Of a stretch of DNA of 21,295 bases, positions 1 to 7,446 are shown piece after piece. Positions within the stretch are counted from its first letter, which is position 1; each line of letters begins with the position of its first letter. The position numbers and the translations under genes are program-made. The notes beneath the pieces were generated by a model that searched no databases, was not told where the DNA came from, and saw only the letters and a list, made by a program, of their open reading frames with translations. Origin of the DNA: Asticcacaulis sp. UBA2476 (GTDB lineage: Bacteria > Pseudomonadota > Alphaproteobacteria > Caulobacterales > Caulobacteraceae); contig DDPE01000060.1 in assembly GCA_002342035.1 (NCBI GenBank), positions 1-21,295 on the forward strand. The letters are read 5' to 3'.

Positions 1-349
1 TCTGCGTAGTCATCACATAACCCCTTTAGTGATTTAACTTAGGACGCAGTTTTCCGGCCCGAAAAGAACCTGTGTTCAAATTCGGCGAAAATGCGCATGT
101 ACTGTTTCGAGTACTGCAAGGTATGTGCCGGATGGCCTGTCTCTCCCCATGGCCCCCTACCCCGCTTTTGACGCCCCTAAAAAAGCGTCGCCCCCGGCTC
201 CCGACGAGGGTCATGACGGGCATTTAACCCCTCATTAAGCATATATTGGGGATAGATTTGGAAAGGCGTCAAGCCGCTATTTTGCCACTAGCGCCAATTA
301 TACAACAATGACGCGAAGCGGGCCTGAAATAGCCATATTTATCAATATT
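1..349. other. Non-coding stretch downstream of rsmD
   Basis: No convincing gene is present. The only longer frame (26-223, minus) has no family resemblance and low-complexity composition. Nested inverted repeats occur at the left edge: CTGCGT at 2-7 with ACGCAG at 44-49, and ATCAC at 12-16 with GTGAT at 29-33. The last 30 bases before the rsmD stop are very A+T rich. I see no clear U-tract terminator for rsmD. The left edge may belong to the control region of a gene outside the window. Confidence 0.5.
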
Positions 350-925
350 TTATAATTTAAGAATTTTTTGTTTCAGGAAGAAAACCTGCGCCGCACCATA
401 GTTACGGGTGTCGATTATTTCCCACAGTTCCGACAAAAACGTCGCTTCATCGGCCCCTTTTTCGAGCACAGCGATGGCATTTTCAGATACCCATTTACCT
501 TCGATCAGCTCTGCGAGTGCGACCTCCCCCAACCCCTTGTGGTAGGGCGGGTCCAGGAACACAAGATCAAAGGGCTCACCCGCCGATGCGGGCCTAATCC
601 CTAATTGGGTCGCATCGCGCCGATGCACGCGGGTCACGCCGAATTTGCCAAACGCTTCGATATTTTCGCGGATGGCCCCGCGCGCGTCATCATCGGTTTC
701 AACAAACAGGCAAAAGGCCGCCCCGCGCGACAGGGCTTCAAACCCCAGCGCGCCGGAACCGGCGAACACATCCATGACCCGAAGGCCCGATAAGGCCGGC
801 ATCCAGTCAGCATGTTCAAGGATATTGAACACGGCCTGGCGCGCCCGATCAGACGTCGGGCGCGTCGTTTTACCTTCGGGTGTCGCTATGGCGCGGCCCT
901 TCAAGTCTCCGCCGACGATCCGCAT
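350..925 (-). CDS. rsmD: 16S rRNA (guanine(966)-N(2))-methyltransferase RsmD
   Basis: A 191-residue protein matching the RsmD family, which uses S-adenosylmethionine to methylate N2 of G966 of 16S rRNA during 30S assembly in the cytoplasm. It opens with the family signature MRIVGGDLKGR and RPTSDRARQAVFNIL. The SAM-binding motif I, DVFAGSGALG, lies at about residues 52-61, and the N-methyltransferase motif DPPY at 125-128 inside DLVFLDPPYHKG. Length is normal (E. coli RsmD is about 198). The ATG lies five bases after the rluB stop, so the two genes are surely co-transcribed; this pairing of rRNA modification genes is common in alphaproteobacteria. No strong Shine-Dalgarno is seen; AGGCGA lies about 12 bases upstream. 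Confidence 0.95.
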   Translation of the reverse strand: MRIVGGDLKGRAIATPEGKTTRPTSDRARQAVFNILEHADWMPALSGLRVMDVFAGSGALGFEALSRGAAFCLFVETDDDARGAIRENIEAFGKFGVTRVHRRDATQLGIRPASAGEPFDLVFLDPPYHKGLGEVALAELIEGKWVSENAIAVLEKGADEATFLSELWEIIDTRNYGAAQVFFLKQKILKL

Positions 926-930
926 GAGGC

Positions 931-3114
931 CTATTCGCCTCTGGGCTTGCGTGGCCCATCAAAGCGAGGGCCGGATGAACGGGGAGCCGAAGATCTTGAG
1001 CCAGCACCGCCTGGCTTGGAGAATGACGGACGGCCACCAGAAGGTTTTCCACCAAATGAGGGCTTACCACCAAAAGATGGTCGGCCACCTTCGGGGCGAT
1101 CACCGCGAGGTTTGAAATCGCCACGAGGCTTATCGCCGAAGCCGCCACGGTCAGGACGGTCACCGCGAGGTTTAAAGTCACCACGAGGCTTATCGCCGAA
1201 CCCACCACCAGCAGGACGGTCACCACGGGGCTTGAAATCACCGCGCGGCTTGTCGCCGAAACCGCCACGATCAGGACGGTCGCCGCGGGGCTTGAAGTCA
1301 CCACGCGGTTTATCACCGAAACCACCGCGATCAGGACGGTCACCGCGAGGCTTGAAATCACCGCGAGGCTTGTCTCCGAAGCCGCCACGATCAGGGCGAT
1401 CGCCAGCAGGTCTATCTGATCTGGGTTTGAAATCACCACGGGGTTTGTCACCAAAGCTGCCACGGTCAGGACGGTCACCGGACGGTCTGTCAAATCTGGG
1501 CTTATCAAAACGAGGTTTGTCGCCAAATCCACCGCGATCAGGGCGATCGCCAGCAGGCCTATCTGATCTGGGTTTGAAATCACCACGGGGTTTGAAATCG
1601 CCGCGAGGTTTGTCACCGAAACCACCACGATCCGGACGGTCGCCAGCGGGTCTGTCAAATCTAGGCTTATCGAAGCGGGGTTTGTCGCCAAATCCGCTAC
1701 GGTCAGGGCGATCACCCCTCGCGGAGAAACCTTCCCGCGGTTTGTCGAAGCGCGGACGTTCAGTCCCCGCGCCCTCACCCCGAGGTTTGTCAAATTTGGG
1801 TTTGTCGAATCTGGGTTTATCAAAGCGTGGTTTGTCGCCAAAGCTGCGTTGCGGACGGTCAGAGAACTCAGGACGCGGATTGCGGTCTTTGGCATCGCCG
1901 TCGCCTTCGAAGCGCGGGCGATGGTCGAAATCGCGTTCTTTGAAATCGCGGTCATCCGTGAACTTCGGACGCCAGCCAGCATTGTCGCCGCGTGGTTTAT
2001 CTCCGAATGGCTTCTTATCACCAAAGGATTTTCGGTCACCAAACGCCGGCTTATCCCCAAAGCCGCGCTTGTCGCTGAAACGATCGCCACCGCCGCGTCG
2101 CCCCTCGGTGGGCCGCCCGTCAGAACGGCTGTCATCACGGCCCCGGCGCGGGGCATCGGCGGTCTGGGACGCGCCTTCCAGCGGCAGATTGTTCAGCGGC
2201 ACCACGCCACTCAGCATTTCGCGGATCACGCGCGGGCCGATTTCCTCAGCCTCACCGGTCGGCAGATCACCCAACTGGAACGGGCCATACGCCAGACGGA
2301 TCAGACGGTTGACCTTAAGGCCAATGGCTTCAAGCACCTTACGGACTTCGCGGTTCTTGCCTTCGGTAAGCGATACCGTCAGCCACAGATTGGCGCGGCC
2401 ATCGGCTTTTTCCTGCGCCTTATCAAGCTTAGCGTCCATCGAGCCATAGTGAACGCCTTCGACGGTCAGGCCGTCTTTCAGGCGATCCAGACGCTCCTGC
2501 GTGGTACGCCCCAGCGCGCGCACGCGGTAGGTGCGTATCCAGCCCGACGACGGCAATTCAAGTGACCGCGCCAAGCCACCATCATTGGTCAGCAGCAGCA
2601 GGCCTTCGGAATTGAGATCGAGGCGGCCAACCGAAATCACCCGTGGCAAACCTTCGGGCAGGTTGGCAAACACGGTCGGGCGGTCTTGGGGGTCAGAATG
2701 GGTGGTCACCAGGCCGACCGGCTTATGATAGCGCCACACGCGGGTGGGCTCGGCCTTACCGACCGGCTTACCGTCAACGGTGACCTGATCGTCAGGTTTA
2801 ATCAGAGTGGCCGGTGTATCGAGGATGCGGCCATTGACCTTGATCTTACCCAGACCAATCAGGCGCTCAACTTCGCGGCGTGAGGCAATGCCCGCGCGCG
2901 CCAGAACCTTGGCGATGCGCTCACCCGAATGGGCGGCGGCAGCGCCTTTTTTGTCACCCGCTTTTTTGGCGTCATGTTTTTTGAGGAAGGCTGCCTTGCG
3001 GAAACCGTCGCGCTTGTCTTCGCGCGCCGCCTCACGGGCCTCAGCACTCATCTCAACGGGAGCGTCGGCAGGCATGTCATTTGAGTTTTCGGGCGTGTTT
3101 TGGTCATCGACCAT
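931..3114 (-). CDS. rluB: 23S rRNA pseudouridine synthase RluB with a long repetitive RGD/FGDKP tail
   Basis: A 727-residue protein. Residues about 66-110 form an S4 RNA-binding domain (IAKVLARAGIASRREVERLI). Residues about 120-305 form a RsuA/RluB-type catalytic domain with the signature GRLDLNSEGLLLLTNDG, where D166 should be the catalytic aspartate, plus EGKNREVRKVLEAIGL. RluB makes the pseudouridine at position 2605 of E. coli 23S rRNA; RluE/RluF/RsuA relatives cannot be wholly excluded, but the S4 domain and alphaproteobacterial context favour RluB. Residues about 315-727 are a low-complexity tail rich in R, G, D, F, K and P, absent from the E. coli enzyme (about 290 residues), likely disordered and RNA-binding. 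The N-terminal 60 residues are also charged and low-complexity. Divergent from tadA and upstream of rsmD. Confidence 0.93.
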   Translation of the reverse strand: MVDDQNTPENSNDMPADAPVEMSAEAREAAREDKRDGFRKAAFLKKHDAKKAGDKKGAAAAHSGERIAKVLARAGIASRREVERLIGLGKIKVNGRILDTPATLIKPDDQVTVDGKPVGKAEPTRVWRYHKPVGLVTTHSDPQDRPTVFANLPEGLPRVISVGRLDLNSEGLLLLTNDGGLARSLELPSSGWIRTYRVRALGRTTQERLDRLKDGLTVEGVHYGSMDAKLDKAQEKADGRANLWLTVSLTEGKNREVRKVLEAIGLKVNRLIRLAYGPFQLGDLPTGEAEEIGPRVIREMLSGVVPLNNLPLEGASQTADAPRRGRDDSRSDGRPTEGRRGGGDRFSDKRGFGDKPAFGDRKSFGDKKPFGDKPRGDNAGWRPKFTDDRDFKERDFDHRPRFEGDGDAKDRNPRPEFSDRPQRSFGDKPRFDKPRFDKPKFDKPRGEGAGTERPRFDKPREGFSARGDRPDRSGFGDKPRFDKPRFDRPAGDRPDRGGFGDKPRGDFKPRGDFKPRSDRPAGDRPDRGGFGDKPRFDKPRFDRPSGDRPDRGSFGDKPRGDFKPRSDRPAGDRPDRGGFGDKPRGDFKPRGDRPDRGGFGDKPRGDFKPRGDRPDRGGFGDKPRGDFKPRGDRPAGGGFGDKPRGDFKPRGDRPDRGGFGDKPRGDFKPRGDRPEGGRPSFGGKPSFGGKPSGGRPSFSKPGGAGSRSSAPRSSGPRFDGPRKPRGE
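1085..1850 (-). repeat. In-frame tandem repeat in the rluB 3' half (60-base, 20-codon unit)
   Basis: The DNA repeats with a 60-base period, best preserved between about 1100 and 1404, where five consecutive 20-residue units of the form GDRPDRGGFGDKPRGDFKPR (residues 571-670 of RluB) are almost identical. Upstream in the protein (residues about 425-570) the units are mixed with short FDKPRFDKP and SDRPAGDRP variants. Because the unit is a multiple of three, the opposite strand and the shifted frames also stay open, which produces long false ORFs. Confidence 0.95.
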
Positions 3115-3228
3115 GGTCGCTATCTTTCTAAGAGTGAGGGCCTAAACCACTTAGGTCCTTAAAAATCACTAGGCCCTTAAAAGTACGGGGGCCCTTGAAA
3201 TTGGTCACCGGATCGTCTGTAAGAGCCT
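3115..3228. promoter_or_regulatory. Divergent rluB/tadA spacer with three imperfect repeats
   Basis: The 114-base spacer must hold both promoters. It contains three imperfect direct repeats about 17-18 bases apart: TAGGTCCTTAAAAATCAC at 3152-3169, TAGGCCCTTAAAAGTAC at 3170-3186 and GGGGGCCCTTGAAATT at 3187-3202. I cannot assign a regulator or a clear -35/-10 pair. Confidence 0.4.
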
Positions 3229-3705
3229 ATGGACCCGACAGATGAAACCCTGATGGCACTGGCTTTGGACGCGGCACGCAAAGCGGGCCTTGCCGGTGAG
3301 GTGCCGATAGGCGCTTTAATCTACGATCCGTCAAGTCAAAAGGTGCTAACAACTGCATCAAATGCACCGATATCGACCCATGATGCCACCGCCCATGCCG
3401 AAATTCTGGCACTCAGGGCCGCAGGGCAGATTGTCGGTAATTATCGCCTGACCGATTTGTGGCTTTATGTGACGCTGGAGCCATGCGCCATGTGCGCAGG
3501 CGCGATATCCCATGCGCGCATAGGCCGGGTCATTTATGCAGCCCCTGACCCCAAGGGCGGCGGGGTTGAACACGGCGGCCGGTTCTTTGAACAACCGACC
3601 TGCCACTGGCGGCCGCAAGTGCGGGCGGGTGTACTCTCGGATGACAGCCGCGACCTTCTGAAAGCGTTTTTTAAAGACCGGCGTAAGCCGAAAAATCCGC
3701 TTTAA
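3229..3705 (+). CDS. tadA: tRNA-specific adenosine deaminase TadA
   Basis: A 158-residue zinc-dependent cytidine/deoxycytidylate deaminase-fold protein. TadA converts A34 to inosine in tRNA-Arg(ACG). The zinc site is complete: H56 and the proton-shuttle E58 in THDATAHAEILALR, and C86 and C89 in LEPCAMCAGA. The DPKGGGVEHGGRFF stretch corresponds to the substrate-side loop of TadA. Length is close to the E. coli enzyme (167). The start ATG at 3229 is preceded by TAAGAG as a modest ribosome binding site. Other deaminases (guanine or cytosine deaminase) share the fold, but the motif spacing and position beside rluB fit TadA. Confidence 0.93.
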   Translation: MDPTDETLMALALDAARKAGLAGEVPIGALIYDPSSQKVLTTASNAPISTHDATAHAEILALRAAGQIVGNYRLTDLWLYVTLEPCAMCAGAISHARIGRVIYAAPDPKGGGVEHGGRFFEQPTCHWRPQVRAGVLSDDSRDLLKAFFKDRRKPKNPL

Positions 3706-3762
3706 GGGTTCACCCTGTCACAAATTTGGTCTTTAATTACCGCGATTAGCAGAGGTTATCGG

Positions 3763-4659
3763 ATGACATTTGATTTCAAGGCCATGGAAGCGTTCGTCGG
3801 GCAATATTCCGCGCACGCCGAAAAGCAAATTCAGGGCCTGACCGCCAACGCCGACACGATCATTGGCAAAGTCATTGTGGTCGTGCTGATCCTTACGGTC
3901 ACGCTGATTATCTCAGGCTGGCTGTCGGGCATGGTACGCAAGATGGCGCGCCGGCTGTCGCATAACCCGGCTGACCGGACCCTGCCTGAGTTCTTCTCTC
4001 AGGTCGTCAACTGGCTGATCATGGTGATCGGCATCGTGGCGATTCTGTCGCAGCTTGGGGTGCAGACGACCTCGATCATCGCGGTTCTGGGTGCTGCGTC
4101 ACTGGCGATTGGTCTGGCCCTGCAAGGCACGTTAAGCAATGTCGCGTCCGGCATCATGCTGCTGGTCATCAAGCCCTATGTCATCGGCGATGTCGTGCGC
4201 ATCAATGATATATCGGGTACGGTGTACCGGCTGGGGCTGTTCACTACGGAGTTAGTGGATGCCAACAATCTGCGCATCAATATCCCCAATTCCAAAATCA
4301 TCAGCGACCAGATCACCAATTTCACCCATAACGGCACCCGCCGGATCGAGATGATGATCGGCGTCGATTACGACACCGACCTTGATCACGCGCTTAAGGT
4401 TCTGAAAGAAATCGCTGAAAGCCACCCCAAGACCCTGGAGGCCCCGGTGACGTGGACGGGGGTGCGCGGTTTTGCGGACTCATCCGTGACCATAAGCCTT
4501 CAGACCTGGGTGCAGGCGGGTGATCATTTTCAGACGGAAACCGATCTTTATCTGATGATCAAGAAGGGTTTTGACGCGGAAGGGATCGTCTTCCCCTACC
4601 CGCATCAGGTGCAGTTGGATAAGTATCAGAAGGCCACGCAGGAAACCCTTGCGGGTTAA
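3763..4659 (+). CDS. MscS-family small-conductance mechanosensitive channel
   Basis: A 298-residue inner-membrane channel that opens under membrane tension to release osmolytes. Hydrophobic segments at about 34-57, 80-100 and 104-135 match TM1-TM3 of E. coli MscS (286 residues). The pore-lining TM3 is recognisable as the Gly/Ala-rich LGAASLAIGLALQGTLSN, followed by the beta-domain motif PYVIGDVVRI. The C-terminal alpha/beta vestibule domain runs to about residue 285. A Shine-Dalgarno AGAGG lies eight bases before the ATG. It follows tadA by 57 bases and converges with the minus-strand gene that ends eight bases away. Confidence 0.93.
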   Translation: MTFDFKAMEAFVGQYSAHAEKQIQGLTANADTIIGKVIVVVLILTVTLIISGWLSGMVRKMARRLSHNPADRTLPEFFSQVVNWLIMVIGIVAILSQLGVQTTSIIAVLGAASLAIGLALQGTLSNVASGIMLLVIKPYVIGDVVRINDISGTVYRLGLFTTELVDANNLRINIPNSKIISDQITNFTHNGTRRIEMMIGVDYDTDLDHALKVLKEIAESHPKTLEAPVTWTGVRGFADSSVTISLQTWVQAGDHFQTETDLYLMIKKGFDAEGIVFPYPHQVQLDKYQKATQETLAG

Positions 4660-4667
4660 GGCAATCC

Positions 4668-5318
4668 TTAAAATTGCCCAACAATCTGAGCGTCGCTGCG
4701 AAATTGCAACCGACATAGGTGCCTCATAATCGCGATGAAGAGGATGCTACTTACGGTCATCGGCAGCACTGCCCCCGTGTACCACGTCAGAAGGTAAAGC
4801 CAAGGGGCTGTAATTGTACCGCCTAACGCAACCATTACGATTATAACAGCGGCTAGAATAGCAGCAGCTAGATTACATACCCACCACCACATGACAAGCC
4901 CTTGGCCACGTGCGGACGTTTGCGGCTGAGAGGCGCTGTTGATCTCTGTCAGTATCTGATACGGCCTGTAGAAACTCAGAACGGGCACGAAAAATGAAGC
5001 CATAATCTCGCCGCGCGCTGCTTGCCTTTTCGATGACAATACCTCAGCGTTTTTTGCCGCATGTGAAAGCCATAAGAGATTTATAACACCAGAAATCACA
5101 AAGAAGATGATCTGATTTATAGCTACAAATCCGGTGATTACCGAAAATACGTCCTCATGCATCGAAAGCCATAGGTCCAGCCTCTCCCAGAACGGCCGCA
5201 GTATGAGGCATATAATTAGAACCGAAAGCGCTACAGAGGACACAACATTGATCCAGCCAAACACTGAGGCCAGAAAGGTCAGTCTTTTTAATGGTTTCAG
5301 CCCCCCGCCTGATTTCAC
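4668..5318 (-). CDS. DUF4328-type integral membrane protein
   Basis: A 216-residue protein with four or so hydrophobic segments (about 15-40, 57-86, 143-170, 176-200). The segment ASFFVPVLSFYRPYQILTEI followed by NSAS (residues 107-130), with MWWWVCN shortly after, resembles the core signature of DUF4328 proteins (FvPxxnlwrPyqxxxEi followed by a WW pair). Function of that family is unknown. The start given is a GTG (5316-5318) just two codons after the accA TAG, in the same frame; no ATG exists before residue 53, so a later GTG is possible. Base composition looks less GC-rich than accA and the channel gene. Probably expressed by coupling to accA. Confidence 0.75.
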   Translation of the reverse strand: MKSGGGLKPLKRLTFLASVFGWINVVSSVALSVLIICLILRPFWERLDLWLSMHEDVFSVITGFVAINQIIFFVISGVINLLWLSHAAKNAEVLSSKRQAARGEIMASFFVPVLSFYRPYQILTEINSASQPQTSARGQGLVMWWWVCNLAAAILAAVIIVMVALGGTITAPWLYLLTWYTGAVLPMTVSSILFIAIMRHLCRLQFRSDAQIVGQF

Positions 5319-5324
5319 TTGCGT

Positions 5325-6281
5325 CTATTCCAGCCCGATCTTGCCAATGGCGTAGAATCGCTCGGCGCGTTGAGCGACCAGTTCGTCGGCGTTGAGGAAA
5401 TTGAGGGCTTTCAACTCCTCTTCCAGCACATTGCCGACCGTTCGGATCATCAATTCCGGGTCGGAATGCGCCCCGCCGGCGGGTTCTTCGATAATGCGGT
5501 CAACAATCCCGAATTTCAGCAGGTCAGGTGCCGTGATCTTCATGCGGTCGGCAGCATCCTGAGCGCGCGCACCGTCTTTCCACAGGATCGAGGCCGCCCC
5601 TTCGGGTGAAATCACCGAATAGATCGAGTGTTCCAGAATCAGCACGCGGTTGCCGGCGGCGATGGCGATCGCCCCGCCGGAGCCGCCTTCGCCGGTCACG
5701 GTCGTGATCATCGGCACTTTCAAGGTCAAGCCGCGCTCAGTTGAGCGGGCAATGGCTTCGGCCTGACCGCGTTCTTCGGCGCCGATGCCGGGATAGGCGC
5801 CTGCGGTGTCCACAAACGTCAGGACAGGCAAGCCAAACTGTTCGGCCATATCCATCAGGCGCACGGCCTTGCGGTAGCCTTCGGGGCGGGCCATGCCGAA
5901 ATTGTGCTTCAACCGCGTGGTGGTGTCGTGGCCTTTTTCATGGCCCATGACGACGACGCTTTGGCCGCGGAACCGGCCCAGACCGCCGATAATCGCTTGA
6001 TCATCACCGAATTTACGATCGCCGCGCAGTTCGACGAAATCCTCAATCAACCCCTCAAGATAGTCGACAAAATGCGGGCGCTCAGGGTGGCGGGCGACCT
6101 GCGTCTTCTGCCAGGGCTCCAGCTTGGAATAGGCTTCCTTGCGCATCACATGGGCGCGGAGACGCAGGGCATCCAGTTCCGGCACCATGTCCGTGCCGCC
6201 GCTTTCGGACAGGCTGGACAGTTCTTCGATCTTGGCTTCGAGATCAGCAATCGGACGCTCGAATTCGAGATAATGACGCAT
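5325..6281 (-). CDS. accA: Acetyl-CoA carboxylase carboxyltransferase subunit alpha
   Basis: A 318-residue protein, the alpha half of the carboxyltransferase that with AccD moves CO2 from carboxybiotin to acetyl-CoA to give malonyl-CoA, the first committed step of fatty acid synthesis. Family sequence is clear throughout: LEFERPIADLEAKIEEL at the start, the crotonase-type oxyanion/CoA site region GHEKGHDTTTRLKHNFGMA, FVDTAGAYPGIGAEERGQAEAIA, TGEGGSGGAIAI and SVISPEGAASILWKD. Length equals the usual 317-320. The ATG at 6281 (MRHYLEFE) is chosen over a TTG one codon upstream. Downstream is a DUF4328 gene separated by only two codons; upstream is xerD on the same strand 120 bases away. Confidence 0.97.
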   Translation of the reverse strand: MRHYLEFERPIADLEAKIEELSSLSESGGTDMVPELDALRLRAHVMRKEAYSKLEPWQKTQVARHPERPHFVDYLEGLIEDFVELRGDRKFGDDQAIIGGLGRFRGQSVVVMGHEKGHDTTTRLKHNFGMARPEGYRKAVRLMDMAEQFGLPVLTFVDTAGAYPGIGAEERGQAEAIARSTERGLTLKVPMITTVTGEGGSGGAIAIAAGNRVLILEHSIYSVISPEGAASILWKDGARAQDAADRMKITAPDLLKFGIVDRIIEEPAGGAHSDPELMIRTVGNVLEEELKALNFLNADELVAQRAERFYAIGKIGLE

Positions 6282-6373
6282 CAAAGGAATCCCACAACAC
6301 CGCTTAAGGCGAGCAAATTATAAAGTCTGGCCTTATACAGCAAGCGATCATTCGGAAAAGCCGAAAAATGACG

Positions 6374-6394
6374 CCTCCCCACTGCGTAGGGAGG
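6374..6394 (-). terminator. Hairpin after xerD
   Basis: CCTCCC at 6374-6379 pairs with GGGAGG at 6389-6394 around a nine-base loop, just downstream of the xerD stop. On the minus strand it is followed by CGTCATTTTT, a plausible U-tract. The G/C-rich arms resemble the hairpin after the CorC gene at 10484-10512. Confidence 0.6.
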
Positions 6395-6401
6395 AGAAAT
6401 T

Positions 6402-7301
6402 TTAGCTCTTCCTCGACAGCGGATGATGGGTTTCAACCACTTCGCGCAGGCGCTCACCCGCCACATGGGTATATATCTGGGTCGTCGAAATATCGGCATG
6501 GCCCAAAAGCGTTTGCACCACCCGCAAATCGGCGCCGCCTTCGAGCAGGTGGGTGGCAAAGGCATGGCGCAGAACGTGCGGCGACACCCGCGCGGGATCA
6601 ATACCCGCATTTATCGCGGCCTCATCCAGCAATTGCCCGACCCGGCGGCGGGTCAGATAGCCGTCGCCGCCGCGTGATGCAAATAAGAACCCGTTACCCT
6701 TATCGCCCTTGGCCACAAACAGCTCGCGCACGCCCAGATAATCCTTGATCGCCCCCCGCGCCGACGGATTAAGCGGCACCAGTCGTTCCACCCCGCCCTT
6801 GCCCTTAATGATCAGATAGGCCGGGTCTTTCATCACAGCATCCAGTGGCAGAGAGACGATCTCCGACACCCGCATCCCCGATGCATAGGCAATTTCAATC
6901 AAACATTTCAGGCGAATCGCATGATGCGGCCCTTTCAGTTCGGCAGCCGAAATAAGCGCCTCAACCTCCTCCCGACTGATGATTTTGGGCAAGACTTGCG
7001 CTTTTTTCGCCGCAGGAATCTTTCGGCTGGGGTCGACCAGAATATAACTCTCACCGACACAGAAACGGTAAAACTGCCGTATGGCCGAGCGTTTTCGCTG
7101 TAGTGTTGCCCCGGTCAGGCCCAGCGCGTCCAGATGCTCGAAAAATCGCGCCAGATCAGCCTCGCCCAAGGCCAGCAGATCGTTACCCGCAAACGCCTCA
7201 AGGTCGCTCAGATCCTGCCCATAGGCCTCCAGCGTGCGTTTAGACGCATTGCGCTCCACCGCCATCATTTGCAAAAACTGCTTTACCGGATCACGCGCCA
7301 T
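6402..7301 (-). CDS. xerD: Site-specific tyrosine recombinase XerD
   Basis: A 299-residue tyrosine recombinase; E. coli XerD has 298. With XerC it resolves chromosome dimers at dif near the terminus, activated by FtsK. The N-terminal SAM-like core-binding domain covers about 1-95. The catalytic set is complete: R144 (ASGMRVSEI), K168 (IKGKGGVERLVP), H242 and R245 (SPHVLRHAFATHLLEGGADL), H268 (LLGHADISTTQIY) and the nucleophile Y277. XerD is favoured over XerC by the GADLRVVQTLLGHADISTTQIYTHV segment and the neighbourhood (aroK divergent, accA downstream). The frame stays open another 49 codons upstream, but the ATG at 7301 has GGGAG seven bases ahead and gives the family length. Confidence 0.95.
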   Translation of the reverse strand: MARDPVKQFLQMMAVERNASKRTLEAYGQDLSDLEAFAGNDLLALGEADLARFFEHLDALGLTGATLQRKRSAIRQFYRFCVGESYILVDPSRKIPAAKKAQVLPKIISREEVEALISAAELKGPHHAIRLKCLIEIAYASGMRVSEIVSLPLDAVMKDPAYLIIKGKGGVERLVPLNPSARGAIKDYLGVRELFVAKGDKGNGFLFASRGGDGYLTRRRVGQLLDEAAINAGIDPARVSPHVLRHAFATHLLEGGADLRVVQTLLGHADISTTQIYTHVAGERLREVVETHHPLSRKS

Positions 7302-7359
7302 TATTACTCCCACAACCCTTTGCGGGCAGTTCAGCATAAACACTGGAAAATATCCTAGC

Positions 7360-7395
7360 CTGTCCTGTAAGGTTTTATAAAACCTTACAGGACAG
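7360..7395. repeat. Perfect 36-base palindrome in the xerD/aroK divergent spacer
   Basis: The left arm CTGTCCTGTAAGGTTTTA (7360-7377) is exactly the reverse complement of the right arm (7378-7395), with no central spacer. The flanking bases do not pair. It lies about 59-94 bases upstream of the xerD start and over 100 upstream of aroK. It could be an operator, or a cruciform or RNA hairpin; there is no U-tract. Confidence 0.95.
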
Positions 7396-7415
7396 CCATA
7401 ATGTTGGTCGCGACA

Positions 7416-7438
7416 TTGACGCAAAAAACCGCTTACAC
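7416..7438 (+). promoter_or_regulatory. Candidate Caulobacter-type housekeeping promoter for aroK
   Basis: TTGAC at 7416-7420 is followed after ten bases by GCTTACAC at 7431-7438. The published Caulobacter sigma-73 consensus is TTGAC, 10-14 bases, GCTANAWC, so the match is good but not perfect. It would start transcripts close to 7445, right at the ATG of the small upstream frame at 7447. It overlaps an inverted repeat GCAAAAAA (7421-7428) / TTTTTTGC (7439-7446). Confidence 0.4.
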
Positions 7439-7446
7439 TTTTTTGC

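Noticed and set aside
26..223. A 65-codon minus-strand frame at the left edge
   Set aside because: No family, no Shine-Dalgarno and no coding character.
870..2156. A 428-codon minus-strand frame overlapping rluB and rsmD
   Set aside because: Shifted frame of the same repeat; the rluB frame carries the S4 and catalytic domains, this one has none.
812..2449. A 545-codon plus-strand frame antisense to rluB
   Set aside because: It is a product of the 60-base tandem repeat, whose length keeps all frames open; the translation is a monotonous SPRGLSPKPPRSGR repeat with no domain.
7360..7395. dif site or intrinsic terminator
   Set aside because: dif is an imperfect 28-base site near the replication terminus, and there is no U-tract on either side.
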